Assembly (NCBI GenBank): GCA_963814985.1
Contig: CAWFFV010000101.1
Coordinates: 124,001 to 188,000 of the forward strand
Length of the DNA: 64,000 bases
Origin: CAWFFV01 sp963814985
Lineage (GTDB): Bacteria > Chloroflexota > Ktedonobacteria > Ktedonobacterales > Ktedonobacteraceae
Direction: 5' to 3'
The position numbers were made by a program, and so were the translations under genes. The notes below the pieces were generated by a model, which had not been told where the DNA came from, did not search any database, and saw nothing but the letters and a program-made list of their open reading frames with translations. Of the stretch, positions 19,380 to 28,033 are shown in pieces (positions within the stretch are counted from its first letter, which is position 1; the number at the start of each line of letters is the position of its first letter).

Positions 19380-20039
19380 ATGAAACTAGCACCAGGAAGT
19401 ATCCCGAAGCCAATCCTGGTCGGGGAGAGAGTTGTGAGTACACCATGGGAGACACATGCGCATAAATATTCTGCCACAGCAGAAAAAAATAGGGAGTCAT
19501 TAGTGGGACCAAACTGGCAGCAGAGCCAGAATGTGCAGGAATTTCAGGTCTTTTATCAAGAAAATTTGGCCCCGATTTATCGCTATATTTATAGTAAGGT
19601 AGGCAACCGAGAAGAGGCGGAAGACCTGACATCGCAGATCTTTATTAAGGCAATACATAGTATTGATTACGAGCATAGTTCACAAAGTATACAAAAATGG
19701 TTATTCCAGATTGCTCGTACAACAATTGCTGACTACTGGCGAACCTACTACCGTGCTTCGATCAGTTCCCTGGAAGAGTTGCTCGATGCTGGTTGGGAAG
19801 GCCCAACCAAAGAGGAATTGGTCACTCCAAGTATGATGCCAATACAACAAGTACAACATATCTTGCAAGCGTTGCCTGAGCACTATCGCGAAGTGTTAAC
19901 CTGTCGCTTCTTACTCAACCTCTCAATTAAGGAGACGGCTCAACAAATGGGATTGACAGAAGCCAATGTCAAGGTCTTACAGTTTCGTGCACTCAAGCGT
20001 GCAGCTCAGCTTGAACCCATTATCACGGGAGCCCTGTAA
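19380..20039 (+). CDS. ECF-type RNA polymerase sigma factor
   Basis: This is a group IV sigma-70 factor of up to 219 residues. Region 2 is visible as FYQENLAPIYRYIYSKVGN with REEAEDLTSQIFIKA, and region 4 as LPEHYREVLTCRFLLNLSIKETAQQMGLTEANVKVLQFRALKRA. The ATG at 19380 has no clear ribosome site. A GTG at 19434 follows GGGGAGAG and could be the true start, giving about 201 residues. The next gene begins 26 bp after the stop and encodes a Rieske protein with a possible anti-sigma-like N-terminus. The two are likely an operon that responds to redox or envelope state; this pairing is inferred from position. Confidence 0.88.
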   Translation: MKLAPGSIPKPILVGERVVSTPWETHAHKYSATAEKNRESLVGPNWQQSQNVQEFQVFYQENLAPIYRYIYSKVGNREEAEDLTSQIFIKAIHSIDYEHSSQSIQKWLFQIARTTIADYWRTYYRASISSLEELLDAGWEGPTKEELVTPSMMPIQQVQHILQALPEHYREVLTCRFLLNLSIKETAQQMGLTEANVKVLQFRALKRAAQLEPIITGAL

Positions 20040-20065
20040 GGGGGACATCTTGTTGGAGAAAATTT

Positions 20066-20951
20066 ATGGCAGACGAAGATCAGGAACGCGTTGAAGACTA
20101 TCTGGAGTTGGAACGCTATATAGAGGAGTTACAGGCAGGGCATGTCGCTCATCCTCCGACAGATTTGGCACCCGATCAGGCACATATCTACCGTATGGCT
20201 GCACTATTTCGCTCTGCCTCACCCGAGGCTGCCGAGCCACGCTCCGAGTTTATTGAGGAGTTACGCACACGCCTTTTGTCATTAGAGGATAAAGACCAGG
20301 ATGAAACCGACCCGCGATTACCCGTGGTTAAGTTGAAACAGGAGCATACTAAGGAATATCCACCACAAGAGATACCACAATTGCCAGTACCTCTACAACA
20401 AAACGCTAAAAAAAAGGTTGTCTCACGACGTGCCTTGCTTACAGGCGGAACAATCGCTGCAGCATCATTGGCCCTTGGAACCGGAATTGGGATAACCATC
20501 GATCAAACAAGAAGGAGACTACTACTGTACAGGGTATAAACATAGTGGCTACTCCTACTCCCATTCTTCTAAAGTGGTACCACTGGTGCAAGATGGTGTG
20601 CCAACAACCTTACACTTTGTCACTACTCTGGCAGAGCTTGGTGATAATGCAGTACGTTTTGTAGCAGAGACGGTGGTTGGCTATGTCATACGCAACAATG
20701 ATAGTGAATCAACCGGGAGTAAGGAACAGATCATTGCGCTATCCGCAGCCTGCACACATATGGGCTGTCTCGTCCAATGGCAACATACGGATCGTCACTA
20801 CCATTGTCCCTGTCATGGTGGTCTGTTTACCGAACACGGTATCCCCACTAATAGCAAAGCACATATACGCTACCTTACGCCATTGCCTCGCTTAGAGACG
20901 GTCGTACAGGACGGCAAGATCTATGTCAAAGTTCCAAAAAGCAACCCTTAA
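20066..20951 (+). CDS. Tat-exported Rieske [2Fe-2S] protein with acidic N-terminal domain, frameshifted within 20515-20570
   Basis: Residues 1-110 are acidic and helical (ELERYIEELQAGH, YRMAALFRSA, EFIEELRTRLLSLE), like the cytoplasmic part of proteins encoded beside ECF sigma factors. A twin-arginine segment SRRALLTGG with a hydrophobic stretch follows near residue 125. The C-terminal Rieske domain has CTHMGC and CPCHGG, binding a [2Fe-2S] cluster with two Cys and two His. The frame changes between 20515 and 20570. A single extra base or two missing bases both fit the 886-nt length. The intermediate frame (TTTVQGINIVATPTP) looks like a natural linker, favouring two missing bases. The likely topology places the Rieske domain outside the membrane and the acidic domain inside. 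Confidence 0.8.
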
Positions 20952-21190
20952 CATAGTTTCAATCTTCCCTGAAAGTATGAATCCGATAGCCAACGGAGGT
21001 TTTTTCATGTATAATGGCTACAATAGCCATTATGCTTGTGGTCACTTTTTTTTGCATCGGCCCAAGTATGAGATGTTGAAGATGTTCCTAATAATCCCAA
21101 AGCCTACTCAAGACGATACAAGGCATCATACAAAGAAAAAGAGAAACTCGCTCAGCGGATCTTTTTTGCAGAGGAGCGAGCAGGGAGAGA

Positions 21191-21616
21191 ATGACAATGC
21201 CAAAGAAGTCAGCGACTGCGCATGCTGGAGCGCAGCGTAGTAAGCCAAAAGTACAGAAAAACTTTGAACTTGTGCGCCAGACTTCAGAAGACCAGAAACT
21301 GGCAGATAGTAGCGACAATGAATCGACATCAACTAAAGTATCAACGGCTACGATCTCTACTCCAAAACGTCAAAAAGAGAAAGAAAGTACAGCCAGTACA
21401 GCCAGTACGGCTTCTCCTGCCGTTGGAAATACTTCAGCACGCTTAGCGACTCGTCACCAGCCCACTCAGAGATCCCAACAACGTAGTGTAGCTCCACTTA
21501 TTACAGCAGAGCACTATGACTATGTGCGTAAGGATCTCATTATTATTGGAGTACTGGCATCAGTTATGTTCGCAGCCATTATTATACTGTATTTTGTACT
21601 GGGTACAGGCGCGTAA
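21191..21616 (+). CDS. hypothetical single-pass membrane protein
   Basis: I do not recognise this 141-residue protein. The first 105 residues are polar and rich in Lys, Ser, Thr and Gln with an STAST repeat. One hydrophobic helix (LIIIGVLASVMFAAIIILYFVL) ends the protein. The start is the ATG at 21191, or the one at 21197, which sits better behind GGGAG. It follows the Rieske gene by about 240 bp on the same strand. Its tail-anchored layout, with a long charged cytoplasmic part, resembles the protein at 5851. Confidence 0.65.
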   Translation: MTMPKKSATAHAGAQRSKPKVQKNFELVRQTSEDQKLADSSDNESTSTKVSTATISTPKRQKEKESTASTASTASPAVGNTSARLATRHQPTQRSQQRSVAPLITAEHYDYVRKDLIIIGVLASVMFAAIIILYFVLGTGA

Positions 21617-21646
21617 TCGAGAAAATTCTGATCCCTACAGGTACAT

Positions 21647-21680
21647 AGAGGCACTGGCTATATATCATACCAGTGCCTCT
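21647..21680. terminator. stem-loop after the sigma/Rieske cluster
   Basis: Arms AGAGGCACTGG (21647-21657) and CCAGTGCCTCT (21670-21680) form an 11-bp perfect stem between convergent genes. No clear T-run follows on either strand, so it may act as a weak or Rho-assisted terminator. Confidence 0.5.
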
Positions 21681-21745
21681 CTAGGTGGTACTCGACTGGA
21701 TCAAAGGCGATGTCTTTTTGAAAAGACAGATAGAAGATGCCTTGT

Positions 21746-22027
21746 TTAGTGTGCGAGGGGGCTAGTACCTAAGCCCGCCGGAATACCATGTCGGTGTGCC
21801 GCTGGGATAGTAACTCCCAATACGCGTTGCATTGCCATGGTATGGCAGCAGTCACCCCAATCATGGAAGAAGCGACAAGTGCACTGCCATTCACCGTTAT
21901 CAAAGGTGGTAGTGTGGACATCATTCTCTCCCTGGAACTTTGCCTCAAAGCGGGTAAACTGTATTCTTTCTGGTTCTTCCGCATAGCGCTTGGCTTTTGC
22001 GATTTTGCTGATCATACTTGAGTTCAT
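21746..22027 (-). CDS. SWIM zinc-finger protein
   Basis: This is a 93-residue protein whose core is FDNGEWQCTCRFFHDWGDCCHTMAM, written here in parts: CTC near residue 55 and CCH near residue 66. This CxC...CxH layout is the SWIM zinc finger, which usually binds DNA or protein partners. I start at the ATG at 22027 because AAGGAG lies nine bases upstream; a longer frame from 22069 lacks this. The short C-terminal tail has no known motif. Small stand-alone SWIM proteins are common in Chloroflexi, Deinococci and cyanobacteria, and their roles are unknown. Confidence 0.75.
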   Translation of the reverse strand: MNSSMISKIAKAKRYAEEPERIQFTRFEAKFQGENDVHTTTFDNGEWQCTCRFFHDWGDCCHTMAMQRVLGVTIPAAHRHGIPAGLGTSPLAH

Positions 22028-22271
22028 GATTGTACTCTCCTTCGAATCTAGCAACCACTTCGTGCCCACTCTTCATCTATTAGGGACGCTGTAATAGCGT
22101 AGCTTACGTTATACAAGTTGAGCGTTTGTAAGTCTACAGCTCCTTCAGTCCTCCTTTCAATTATCAAATAATATTTTCAACCATCTCCAAAGCGATCTTT
22201 AGAGTAATGGCTCAAAGAGAAGAATAATCGATGAGCCCGGCAACTGATAAGGATAGAAGAATGAGCGAAAT

Positions 22272-22301
22272 AAAAAACACCAGGGTAATCTATCCCCAGT
22301 G
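22272..22301 (-). terminator. Rho-independent terminator of the candidate small RNA
   Basis: On the minus strand the stem CACTGGGG (22301-22294) pairs with CCCTGGTG (22285-22278), using two G-T pairs, and is followed by six T (22277-22272). Confidence 0.55.
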
Positions 22302-22490
22302 CATGATTAAGTGTCAGTGTCAGCCCTCACTGCCGATAGCAGTGACTTAACTCGCAGCGTTAATGAGGCTAAACACATAAGCATTTCAATCCTCACTCAG
22401 CCCTCAGGCTAAGTGCAACGTGCCTGACGAACCAGGACCTATTTTACTCGTCTCGGGTACGCAGGCTTAGATTTCTGTTCTTCTAGTGTT
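22272..22490 (-). ncRNA. candidate structured small RNA of about 220 nt
   Basis: The minus strand here has a plausible promoter just upstream and a terminator at the end, without a convincing reading frame between. Local stems include TCACTGC/GCAGTGA, TTAAC/GTTAA, TCAGGC/GCCTGA and AGCC/GGCT. It lies between the sedolisin gene and the SWIM-finger gene, 245 bp before the latter. I could not match it to 6S RNA, tmRNA, RNase P RNA, SRP RNA or a known riboswitch. It could instead be a long leader of the SWIM gene with an internal terminator. Confidence 0.35.
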
Positions 22491-22497
22491 GGAGATG

Positions 22498-22526
22498 ATT
22501 ATACCATAGAGATTGGTGAAAGTCCA
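22498..22526 (-). promoter_or_regulatory. sigma-70-type promoter for the candidate small RNA
   Basis: On the minus strand TGGACT (22526-22521) and a perfect TATAAT (22503-22498) are separated by 17 bp. Transcription would start near 22490. The region 22302-22717 otherwise shows no gene. Confidence 0.45.
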
Positions 22527-22717
22527 CCCTTGACGGTGTCAATCTCCTGGTATGAACAAGTTGTGATATGAATGTTCTACATATTGTAATCCGGTTCACA
22601 CGACAAATCTTCTTCTGTGAGCAGTCCTTTGCTAGCGGAAATGGTATACTTTCATTAAGAAGTATCTAGGAAACTCTCTTTGATGACAACGATCCATCGA
22701 TATTACTGGAGGTATGT

Positions 22718-24562
22718 GTGAAGCGAAACAATAACGCCACTCTACAATTACCCTTCTATACTCTACTCCTTGTACTGATATCAGGACTACTGATGAGTTC
22801 CGGCTCATTCCCACAGAGTTCCAGTAACAATACGAGTAGAATGGCACAGACAAATCTAACGACAATGACAACATCCCATCTTCCTATCGCTAATCGTCCT
22901 GCCGGTGCTATCAGACTACTTGCAGGTACACCACTGCCCGGTGACGAAATCAAACCACTTGTCTTCAACCTTGCATTTAACGATGCGGCGATGGACACCG
23001 ACCTTGCAAAAATATACACACCCGGCTCTCCATCGTTCCATCACTACCTCACCCCTGAGCAGATTGTACAGCACTACACATTATCTCAACCCAAAATCCA
23101 ACAGGTCAAGGATTGGTTAATACAAAAAGGTTATACGATCGATTCCATAGATAGAATGCACTCTTCAATCAAAGTGCAAGCAACCGTCTCCACCATTGAA
23201 AAATCGCTAAAGATTCATTTGCAGGCATCCAGGATATTGGGTCGTGAAGTTTTTATCCAACAAGATGAGCCAGGTCTCCCAGGACAGGTGGCTTCACTTG
23301 TCCAATCAATCATCGGCTTGAATAACTTTGCCCTGCCTGAATTCCAGCCTCCTTTCGGTTTAATGAATTACAGGCAAACCTCATCAAATGCTACTTGTAG
23401 CAAGTATGGGGCCAGACAAACACTCACACGTAATAAGCTGGCTGCGGCCTATCAGTTCAACCAATTGTATCAACAGCATATCCAGGGCCTGGGTATGAAC
23501 ATCGGCATTGCAGAGTTCAACGAACCTTATGAACCCACCGATGTTGCCCACTACGCCGCCTGCGTAGGTATTCCCACACCAAACATTCAAACCATCGCAG
23601 TTGATGGCCAGGTCAAACCAGGTTCGGGCCAGGGTGAAGCGGCTATGGACATCGAGCTAGCAACAGGCCTGGCACCACAAGCAAAGGTCATTGTCTATCA
23701 AGCCAGCATCAGTAAGACTTCTTTTGCCCAGGCAATGGTTGATGTGTTCAATCGCGTCGCTACTGATCATAAAGTCCAGGTGTTAAGTGTCAGCTATGGT
23801 ACAGGTGAGGATGCGTTTAGTACCAGTGAACAGAATGCCATCAACCGTAGTTTGCGTGTGTTAGCAGCAGAGGGCATCTCAGTTTTTATTAGCAGCGGTG
23901 ACTGTGGCGCATACGCGCTTCGCATCCCTCACATTGCGCAGGTAACATTTCCAGCAAGTGCTCCCTATGCTATTGCGGTTGGCGGCACCCATCTACAGGT
24001 TAACAGCAGCAATATGCGGATAAGTGAGACAGCATGGAGTTTGCATGATGCTACGTCCGTGTGCCAGAACGAGTGGGGTACCGGGGGCGGCGTAAGCCAG
24101 AACTCCGCATTCCGCCGCCCTTCATGGCAAATTGGTCAGGGAACAACCAACCGCTATAATGGTCTTCAGGCTGGTGTATTTCTCAATAGACTCCCTCCTG
24201 TACCGGTCTTTGCTCCTAACGGGTTGCGCCAGGTACCTGATGTTGCCGCGGCAGCATACCCCAATATAGCAATCTACTATCAAGGAGCATGGCTCGCTGC
24301 TGGTGGTACGAGCGCATCTGCTCCCATCTGGGCTGCTGGCACACTACTCGTGGATCAAGCATTACGGCAGCAAGGGAAGGCATTGCTAGGAAGTACCCCC
24401 GAATTTTATACCCTGGCCAATCATCCTGGTCGCTTCCATCCTTATACTGACATTACCAGCGGGAACAATCTGTTCTACCTTGCTACACGTGGCTGGGACT
24501 ATACAACGGGTTGGGGATCACCAAACTTCAACGACATTTTGCGGCTTGAATTGTCACAATAG
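22718..24562 (+). CDS. S53 family serine-carboxyl peptidase (sedolisin/kumamolisin type), secreted
   Basis: This is a 614-residue secreted protease active at acid pH in known relatives. A signal peptide (LPFYTLLLVLISGLLMSSG) is followed by a pro-kumamolisin activation domain (residues about 60-210) with SPSFHHYLTPEQIVQHY. The catalytic set is visible: Glu307 and Asp311 in GEAAMDIELATG, Asp395 in SSGDCGAY (oxyanion) and Ser532 in GGTSASAPIW. The C-terminal calcium site is suggested by YTDITSGNN and DYTTGWGSPN. The GTG start at 22718 follows GGAGG. It stands alone. An acid-soil lifestyle would fit, but that is inference. Confidence 0.93.
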   Translation: MKRNNNATLQLPFYTLLLVLISGLLMSSGSFPQSSSNNTSRMAQTNLTTMTTSHLPIANRPAGAIRLLAGTPLPGDEIKPLVFNLAFNDAAMDTDLAKIYTPGSPSFHHYLTPEQIVQHYTLSQPKIQQVKDWLIQKGYTIDSIDRMHSSIKVQATVSTIEKSLKIHLQASRILGREVFIQQDEPGLPGQVASLVQSIIGLNNFALPEFQPPFGLMNYRQTSSNATCSKYGARQTLTRNKLAAAYQFNQLYQQHIQGLGMNIGIAEFNEPYEPTDVAHYAACVGIPTPNIQTIAVDGQVKPGSGQGEAAMDIELATGLAPQAKVIVYQASISKTSFAQAMVDVFNRVATDHKVQVLSVSYGTGEDAFSTSEQNAINRSLRVLAAEGISVFISSGDCGAYALRIPHIAQVTFPASAPYAIAVGGTHLQVNSSNMRISETAWSLHDATSVCQNEWGTGGGVSQNSAFRRPSWQIGQGTTNRYNGLQAGVFLNRLPPVPVFAPNGLRQVPDVAAAAYPNIAIYYQGAWLAAGGTSASAPIWAAGTLLVDQALRQQGKALLGSTPEFYTLANHPGRFHPYTDITSGNNLFYLATRGWDYTTGWGSPNFNDILRLELSQ

Positions 24563-24583
24563 TAATGGCAAAGTTTTACATAC

Positions 24584-25806
24584 CTATTGTGCTACCAGAT
24601 GCTGTTCTTCATTGATGAGTTCATCATACACACGGTGTACCTGACTGGCAACACTCTTCCAACTAAATTGCAGTACGGATGCTCTGGCAGCACTGCCCAT
24701 CTTTGTACGCAAAGCGTGGTCGCGTAAGAGAACATCAAGTCGCTCAGCAAAAAAGCCTGGGCAACGGGGGACAAGAAACCCGGTTTCATTATGACGCACC
24801 ACAGTCGTAAGCCCCCCCGCACGTGTTGCCACCACAGGCGTACCACAGGCCTGTGCTTCAACGGCGACCAGACCAAAACTCTCATGATAGGAAGGCACAA
24901 CCGTTACATCAGCTGCACTATAGAGCATAGGTAACTCTTGTTGGGGCCGTGCCCCCAAAAACGTACGTGCTGACTTATTTGCAAATCTCTCGCCAATGAC
25001 TGGAGTCGCTGCAAATCTTTGTCATCAGTCAGTTTACCTCCAACAACCACAATCTGAGCCTTCTCTTTCATCAGCGCAGCAGCATGTAGCAACAGGTCTG
25101 GCCCCTTAAAGGGATCAAGTCTTCCCACAAACAAGAGGACAGGGCGATGCAACTTCAATCCGACGTGTTCACGAGCTTCCAGTTGATTATGAGGAATAAA
25201 GAGCTTGAGATCAACACCACAAGGAATGATCTGGACCTGATTGGCAGTTGCGCCACAGTAGCGAATCATCTGCCAACGTTCATCGGCTGTGGCCGCAATA
25301 ATACAGTCTGCATGTTGAATGATTCGCAGCTCCATATCCAGACGTAACTGCGGCTCTGGTTCACTGGGATTGGCAAGCTGTTTGAGGCGCGCCAGGGTAT
25401 GAAACATTGTGATGTGGGGGACGCTCCACTGCCGTGCCAACTGTATCGCGGCTACCCCTGAGAGCCAGTAGTGACTATGGACTATATTATAGCTAACTGA
25501 CTCGTTATGTCTAAATTCCTCAATGTGACGGGCAAATGTGGATATGTATTGATAAAGATCGTGCTTGTGGATGGGAGCTAATGGTCCGGCTTTGATGTGG
25601 ATAACACGAACATTTTTACTAAGCTGAACAACTTGTGGCATCTGTTCGTTAGTCCAACGGGTAAAAATATCTACATTGATATGACGATGAGCCAGCGCGT
25701 TAGCTAATTCGCGCATGTATACGTTCATGCCTCCAGCATCCTTTGTACTTCCCGGACTATCCAGTGGAGATGTATGGACGCTGAGCATGGCAATTGAATA
25801 AGACAT
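24584..25806 (-). CDS. GT4 glycosyltransferase (MshA/sucrose-synthase-like), frameshifted at 24957-24961
   Basis: This is a retaining GT-B glycosyltransferase that transfers a sugar from a nucleotide donor. The N-terminal half has HTSPLDSPGSTKDAGGMNVYM and FTRWTN, typical of the MshA-like branch. The C-terminal half has VGRLDPFKGPDLLL, then VVPSYHESFGLVAVEAQACGTPVVATRAGGL with the donor-binding E-x7-E motif. One T is missing from a run of T on the coding strand (24957-24961), splitting the frame. Adding it gives RFLGARPQQELPMLYSAAD. The 1223-nt length fits one loss. The ATG at 25806 follows GAGGAG. No other mycothiol gene is present, so the acceptor is unknown. Confidence 0.88.
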
Positions 25807-25830
25807 CCTGGGCCTACTCCTCTTGTTTTG

Positions 25831-25896
25831 TTAGCGACATTCATTACAGATGCGCGGCCAGCGTCCTTCGCTAGCATTTTGCCTACGTTGGGACAT
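25831..25896 (-). CDS. 21-residue small protein with CxxC, upstream of the glycosyltransferase
   Basis: A 22-codon frame starts at the ATG at 25896 with a near-perfect ribosome site AAAGGAGG seven bases upstream. It encodes MSQRRQNASEGRWPRICNEC plus a final Arg. It ends 24 bp before the glycosyltransferase ATG. The strong ribosome site, basic content and CNEC motif suggest a translated microprotein or leader peptide. No homologue can be checked here. Confidence 0.45.
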   Translation of the reverse strand: MSQRRQNASEGRWPRICNECR

Positions 25897-25973
25897 CCTG
25901 TAACCTCCTTTCGTCTCTTCTATAAAAGAAAACAATGATCATGGCACATCTATTTCACGATCTCCCTGAAGAT

Positions 25974-26003
25974 AAGCCCTCCGCGTGTGAATGCGGAGGG
26001 CTT
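25974..26003 (-). terminator. strong stem-loop after the secretion-type ATPase gene
   Basis: Arms AAGCCCTCCGC (25974-25984) and GCGGAGGGCTT (25993-26003) form a perfect 11-bp stem. On the minus strand it is followed by TATCTT. It lies 22 bp beyond the stop of the ATPase gene and ahead of the microprotein, and would separate the two transcripts. Confidence 0.65.
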
Positions 26004-26025
26004 GTCGATGACTGCTACGTAGCTT

Positions 26026-26868
26026 TCAGGGCTTCTTTGTACGTTTGCGCACCTCTTCAATAGCATCATACATTTCATTCATACCAACCCCTGAACCTTG
26101 GGAAAGTTCTTGCAAACAATCCGTACGTTGCTTGAGCGCCTGACTAAAATCCTGGTAGGCCATGCCTGTCCAGGCGGCAAGATCGTGAAGAATGGCCCGG
26201 TCCGCATGCTCAAAGGTATCATCAAACTCATTCCACAATGAGAGCGGAATGGGCACAATAACATTTGGGCTGGCAGAATCGACCTGCGATTGTATAAAAT
26301 GTGTAGTAAACCAACGCCGACGTGGAGGATAGACACGCTCCACCAAACCAATATTCACGATTAACCCCAGTCGTCGCACATCTTCAACATTCAATCGCAA
26401 ATCGCGATGATACATCTGAATCACATCATCAATGGTATCTGCATGCACACTGGTTGCTACATGATAACCCTGGCCGGGCAGGGTCAGGTAACGACGAGCA
26501 ACACGTCCCCACATATAGATAGGTAAATGATCACTGACCTCATTACACAGCGCATAGGTGGCAGAAGGATTAATGTCAGGCAAACGAGTAAAGGAAAAAT
26601 TTTCATACATCCCAGACATATACGCTACAGCCGTTCCTTCAGGAAGAAACTGGAGTAATGCATTGAGCGTTGTGGTCTTCCCCACGCCAGGTTGGGGATC
26701 TGTTGGACCCGCGACAGTGAGCGAGGCTCCACACTCTAGCATAAGCCAGGTAAGGGCTGCAGTCTCTGCATCAACGCTGCGCAATGCAATGATTTGCGCT
26801 ATGGAGAGAGGTTTTCGGGACTCATAGTGCCAATAATAGCGTTCATAGGGATCGCGTGGATCAAACAT
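26026..26868 (-). CDS. orphan P-loop ATPase related to VirB11/PilT/FlaI secretion ATPases
   Basis: The protein has about 280 residues from the ATG at 26868, which has GAAGGA upstream; the open frame extends eight codons further. The segment near residues 52-70 (VAGPTDPQPGVGKTTTLNAL) holds a Walker A with extra residues before it. ATSVHADTIDDVI near residue 148 matches the His-box region of secretion ATPases. The N-terminal domain typical of hexameric GspE/PilT proteins is very short. No pilin, prepilin peptidase or membrane partner lies nearby. It may be a divergent ATPase with a role outside secretion. The family call is moderate. Confidence 0.65.
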   Translation of the reverse strand: MFDPRDPYERYYWHYESRKPLSIAQIIALRSVDAETAALTWLMLECGASLTVAGPTDPQPGVGKTTTLNALLQFLPEGTAVAYMSGMYENFSFTRLPDINPSATYALCNEVSDHLPIYMWGRVARRYLTLPGQGYHVATSVHADTIDDVIQMYHRDLRLNVEDVRRLGLIVNIGLVERVYPPRRRWFTTHFIQSQVDSASPNVIVPIPLSLWNEFDDTFEHADRAILHDLAAWTGMAYQDFSQALKQRTDCLQELSQGSGVGMNEMYDAIEEVRKRTKKP

Positions 26869-26923
26869 ACTACACATTCCTTCCAGATGCAATGAGAGCT
26901 TGTATATCAGAGTTATCTACAAA

Positions 26924-27607
26924 TTACGTTGTTTGTTCCCTAACTTTTTCTGTAAGACTATCACCCTTGAGTACCTCTGATATAGGTACTTTAAGCCACC
27001 CTGGATGAGGACTCCAGCCAATCGCGATAACTCGAGGGCGCTGTTCATCTTCCAGCTCAATCATGCTCACGGAAGCATTACCAATCACCAACGCTCCAGC
27101 ACATCCAGCATCTAAGCCCGTATAATAAGCAATTAACAGCTTGATAACATCAGCATGTGCCACAAACGCGGGATAGGCTCCAATACCTTCCTGTGTACGC
27201 CAGCGCTCAACAGCCTCTACGACCCGCTGTTGTACCTGGGGAAAGGTCTCAATACCCTCTGGGGCCACCGTCGGGTCTTTTACATACGCTTTCCACGCAG
27301 GATCATTTTTGGCAAGTTCCTCTATGATCTGCCCTGCCCAGTGCCCTATATCAGTATCCATCAGGTCTGGCTCAAGTTGGAGACACAGCTCTCGTCCCTT
27401 CCCAATGATCTCAGCAGTATCGCGCGCCCGTTCTAGAGGACTGCTAATAACTGCGCTGATGGGAAGAACGGCCAGGGCTTCTGCGAGTTGAGCTACCTGG
27501 TGTCGCCCGATATCGTTCAATGCAACTCCCGGCAGTCGCCCCGGAAGACGGTGTTCAACATTCCATGTCGTTTGTCCATGCCGAATAATGAGCAATGTCT
27601 GTTTCAT
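26924..27607 (-). CDS. histidine phosphatase family protein (phosphoglycerate-mutase-like)
   Basis: This is a phosphohydrolase of the branch that uses a phosphohistidine intermediate. LLIIRHGQTTWN at residues 4-15 has the catalytic RHG. SSPLERARDTAEIIG gives the second catalytic Arg, and PAFVAHADVIKLLIAYY holds the second catalytic His near residue 160. Length is 227 residues from the ATG at 27607. An in-frame extension to 27760 lacks family similarity and is left out. The substrate is unknown; relatives include cofactor-dependent mutases, alpha-ribazole phosphatases and general sugar phosphatases. Confidence 0.85.
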   Translation of the reverse strand: MKQTLLIIRHGQTTWNVEHRLPGRLPGVALNDIGRHQVAQLAEALAVLPISAVISSPLERARDTAEIIGKGRELCLQLEPDLMDTDIGHWAGQIIEELAKNDPAWKAYVKDPTVAPEGIETFPQVQQRVVEAVERWRTQEGIGAYPAFVAHADVIKLLIAYYTGLDAGCAGALVIGNASVSMIELEDEQRPRVIAIGWSPHPGWLKVPISEVLKGDSLTEKVREQTT

Positions 27608-28033
27608 ATTAGTCTGTATACTTTCCACCGTACAAAATCGCTGAAGCCGCATCCGCCAGCATAGAAAGTGCCCACCCGCAAAGAGATAGATCCACAAAAT
27701 GTGTATTAAGCTATATCCGGTACCAGTCAATCTTTTTAGAGAGTCTGCCAAGCGCATCATGTGGGTATTCTTCTCCCTATTGAGTCACGACAAGACAACC
27801 CTGGCACGCGTCCATCGAGCCTTATCTACAGCCACAGATCAGCCAATTGTATCTCATTGTATCAGGGCAAACATCAGTGCTGCAACCTGACAGAGACGGT
27901 TTCTCACTAATGCAAAATTCTCTTCAATCCATATATCAGTATATACACACTTTATGGTACACCTACCCGTCAACATTACAAATATCAATACATCAATGTA
28001 TTTTCGCAAGAGGGAAGAGGGAGAGGAAGATCA
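27608..28033. other. intergenic region without a recognised gene
   Basis: These 426 bp lie between the phosphatase start and the end of the acyl-CoA dehydrogenase gene. I see no coding frame with family features, no element copy and no obvious terminator. The phosphatase promoter should be here. Confidence 0.4.

Noticed and set aside
20923..21240. 105-codon frame between the Rieske gene and the small membrane protein
   Set aside because: It overlaps the Rieske C-terminus, lacks a ribosome site and shows no family features.
22381..22420. GGATTGAAA-like stretch in the small RNA region as a CRISPR repeat
   Set aside because: It occurs once; there are no regularly spaced copies and no cas genes.
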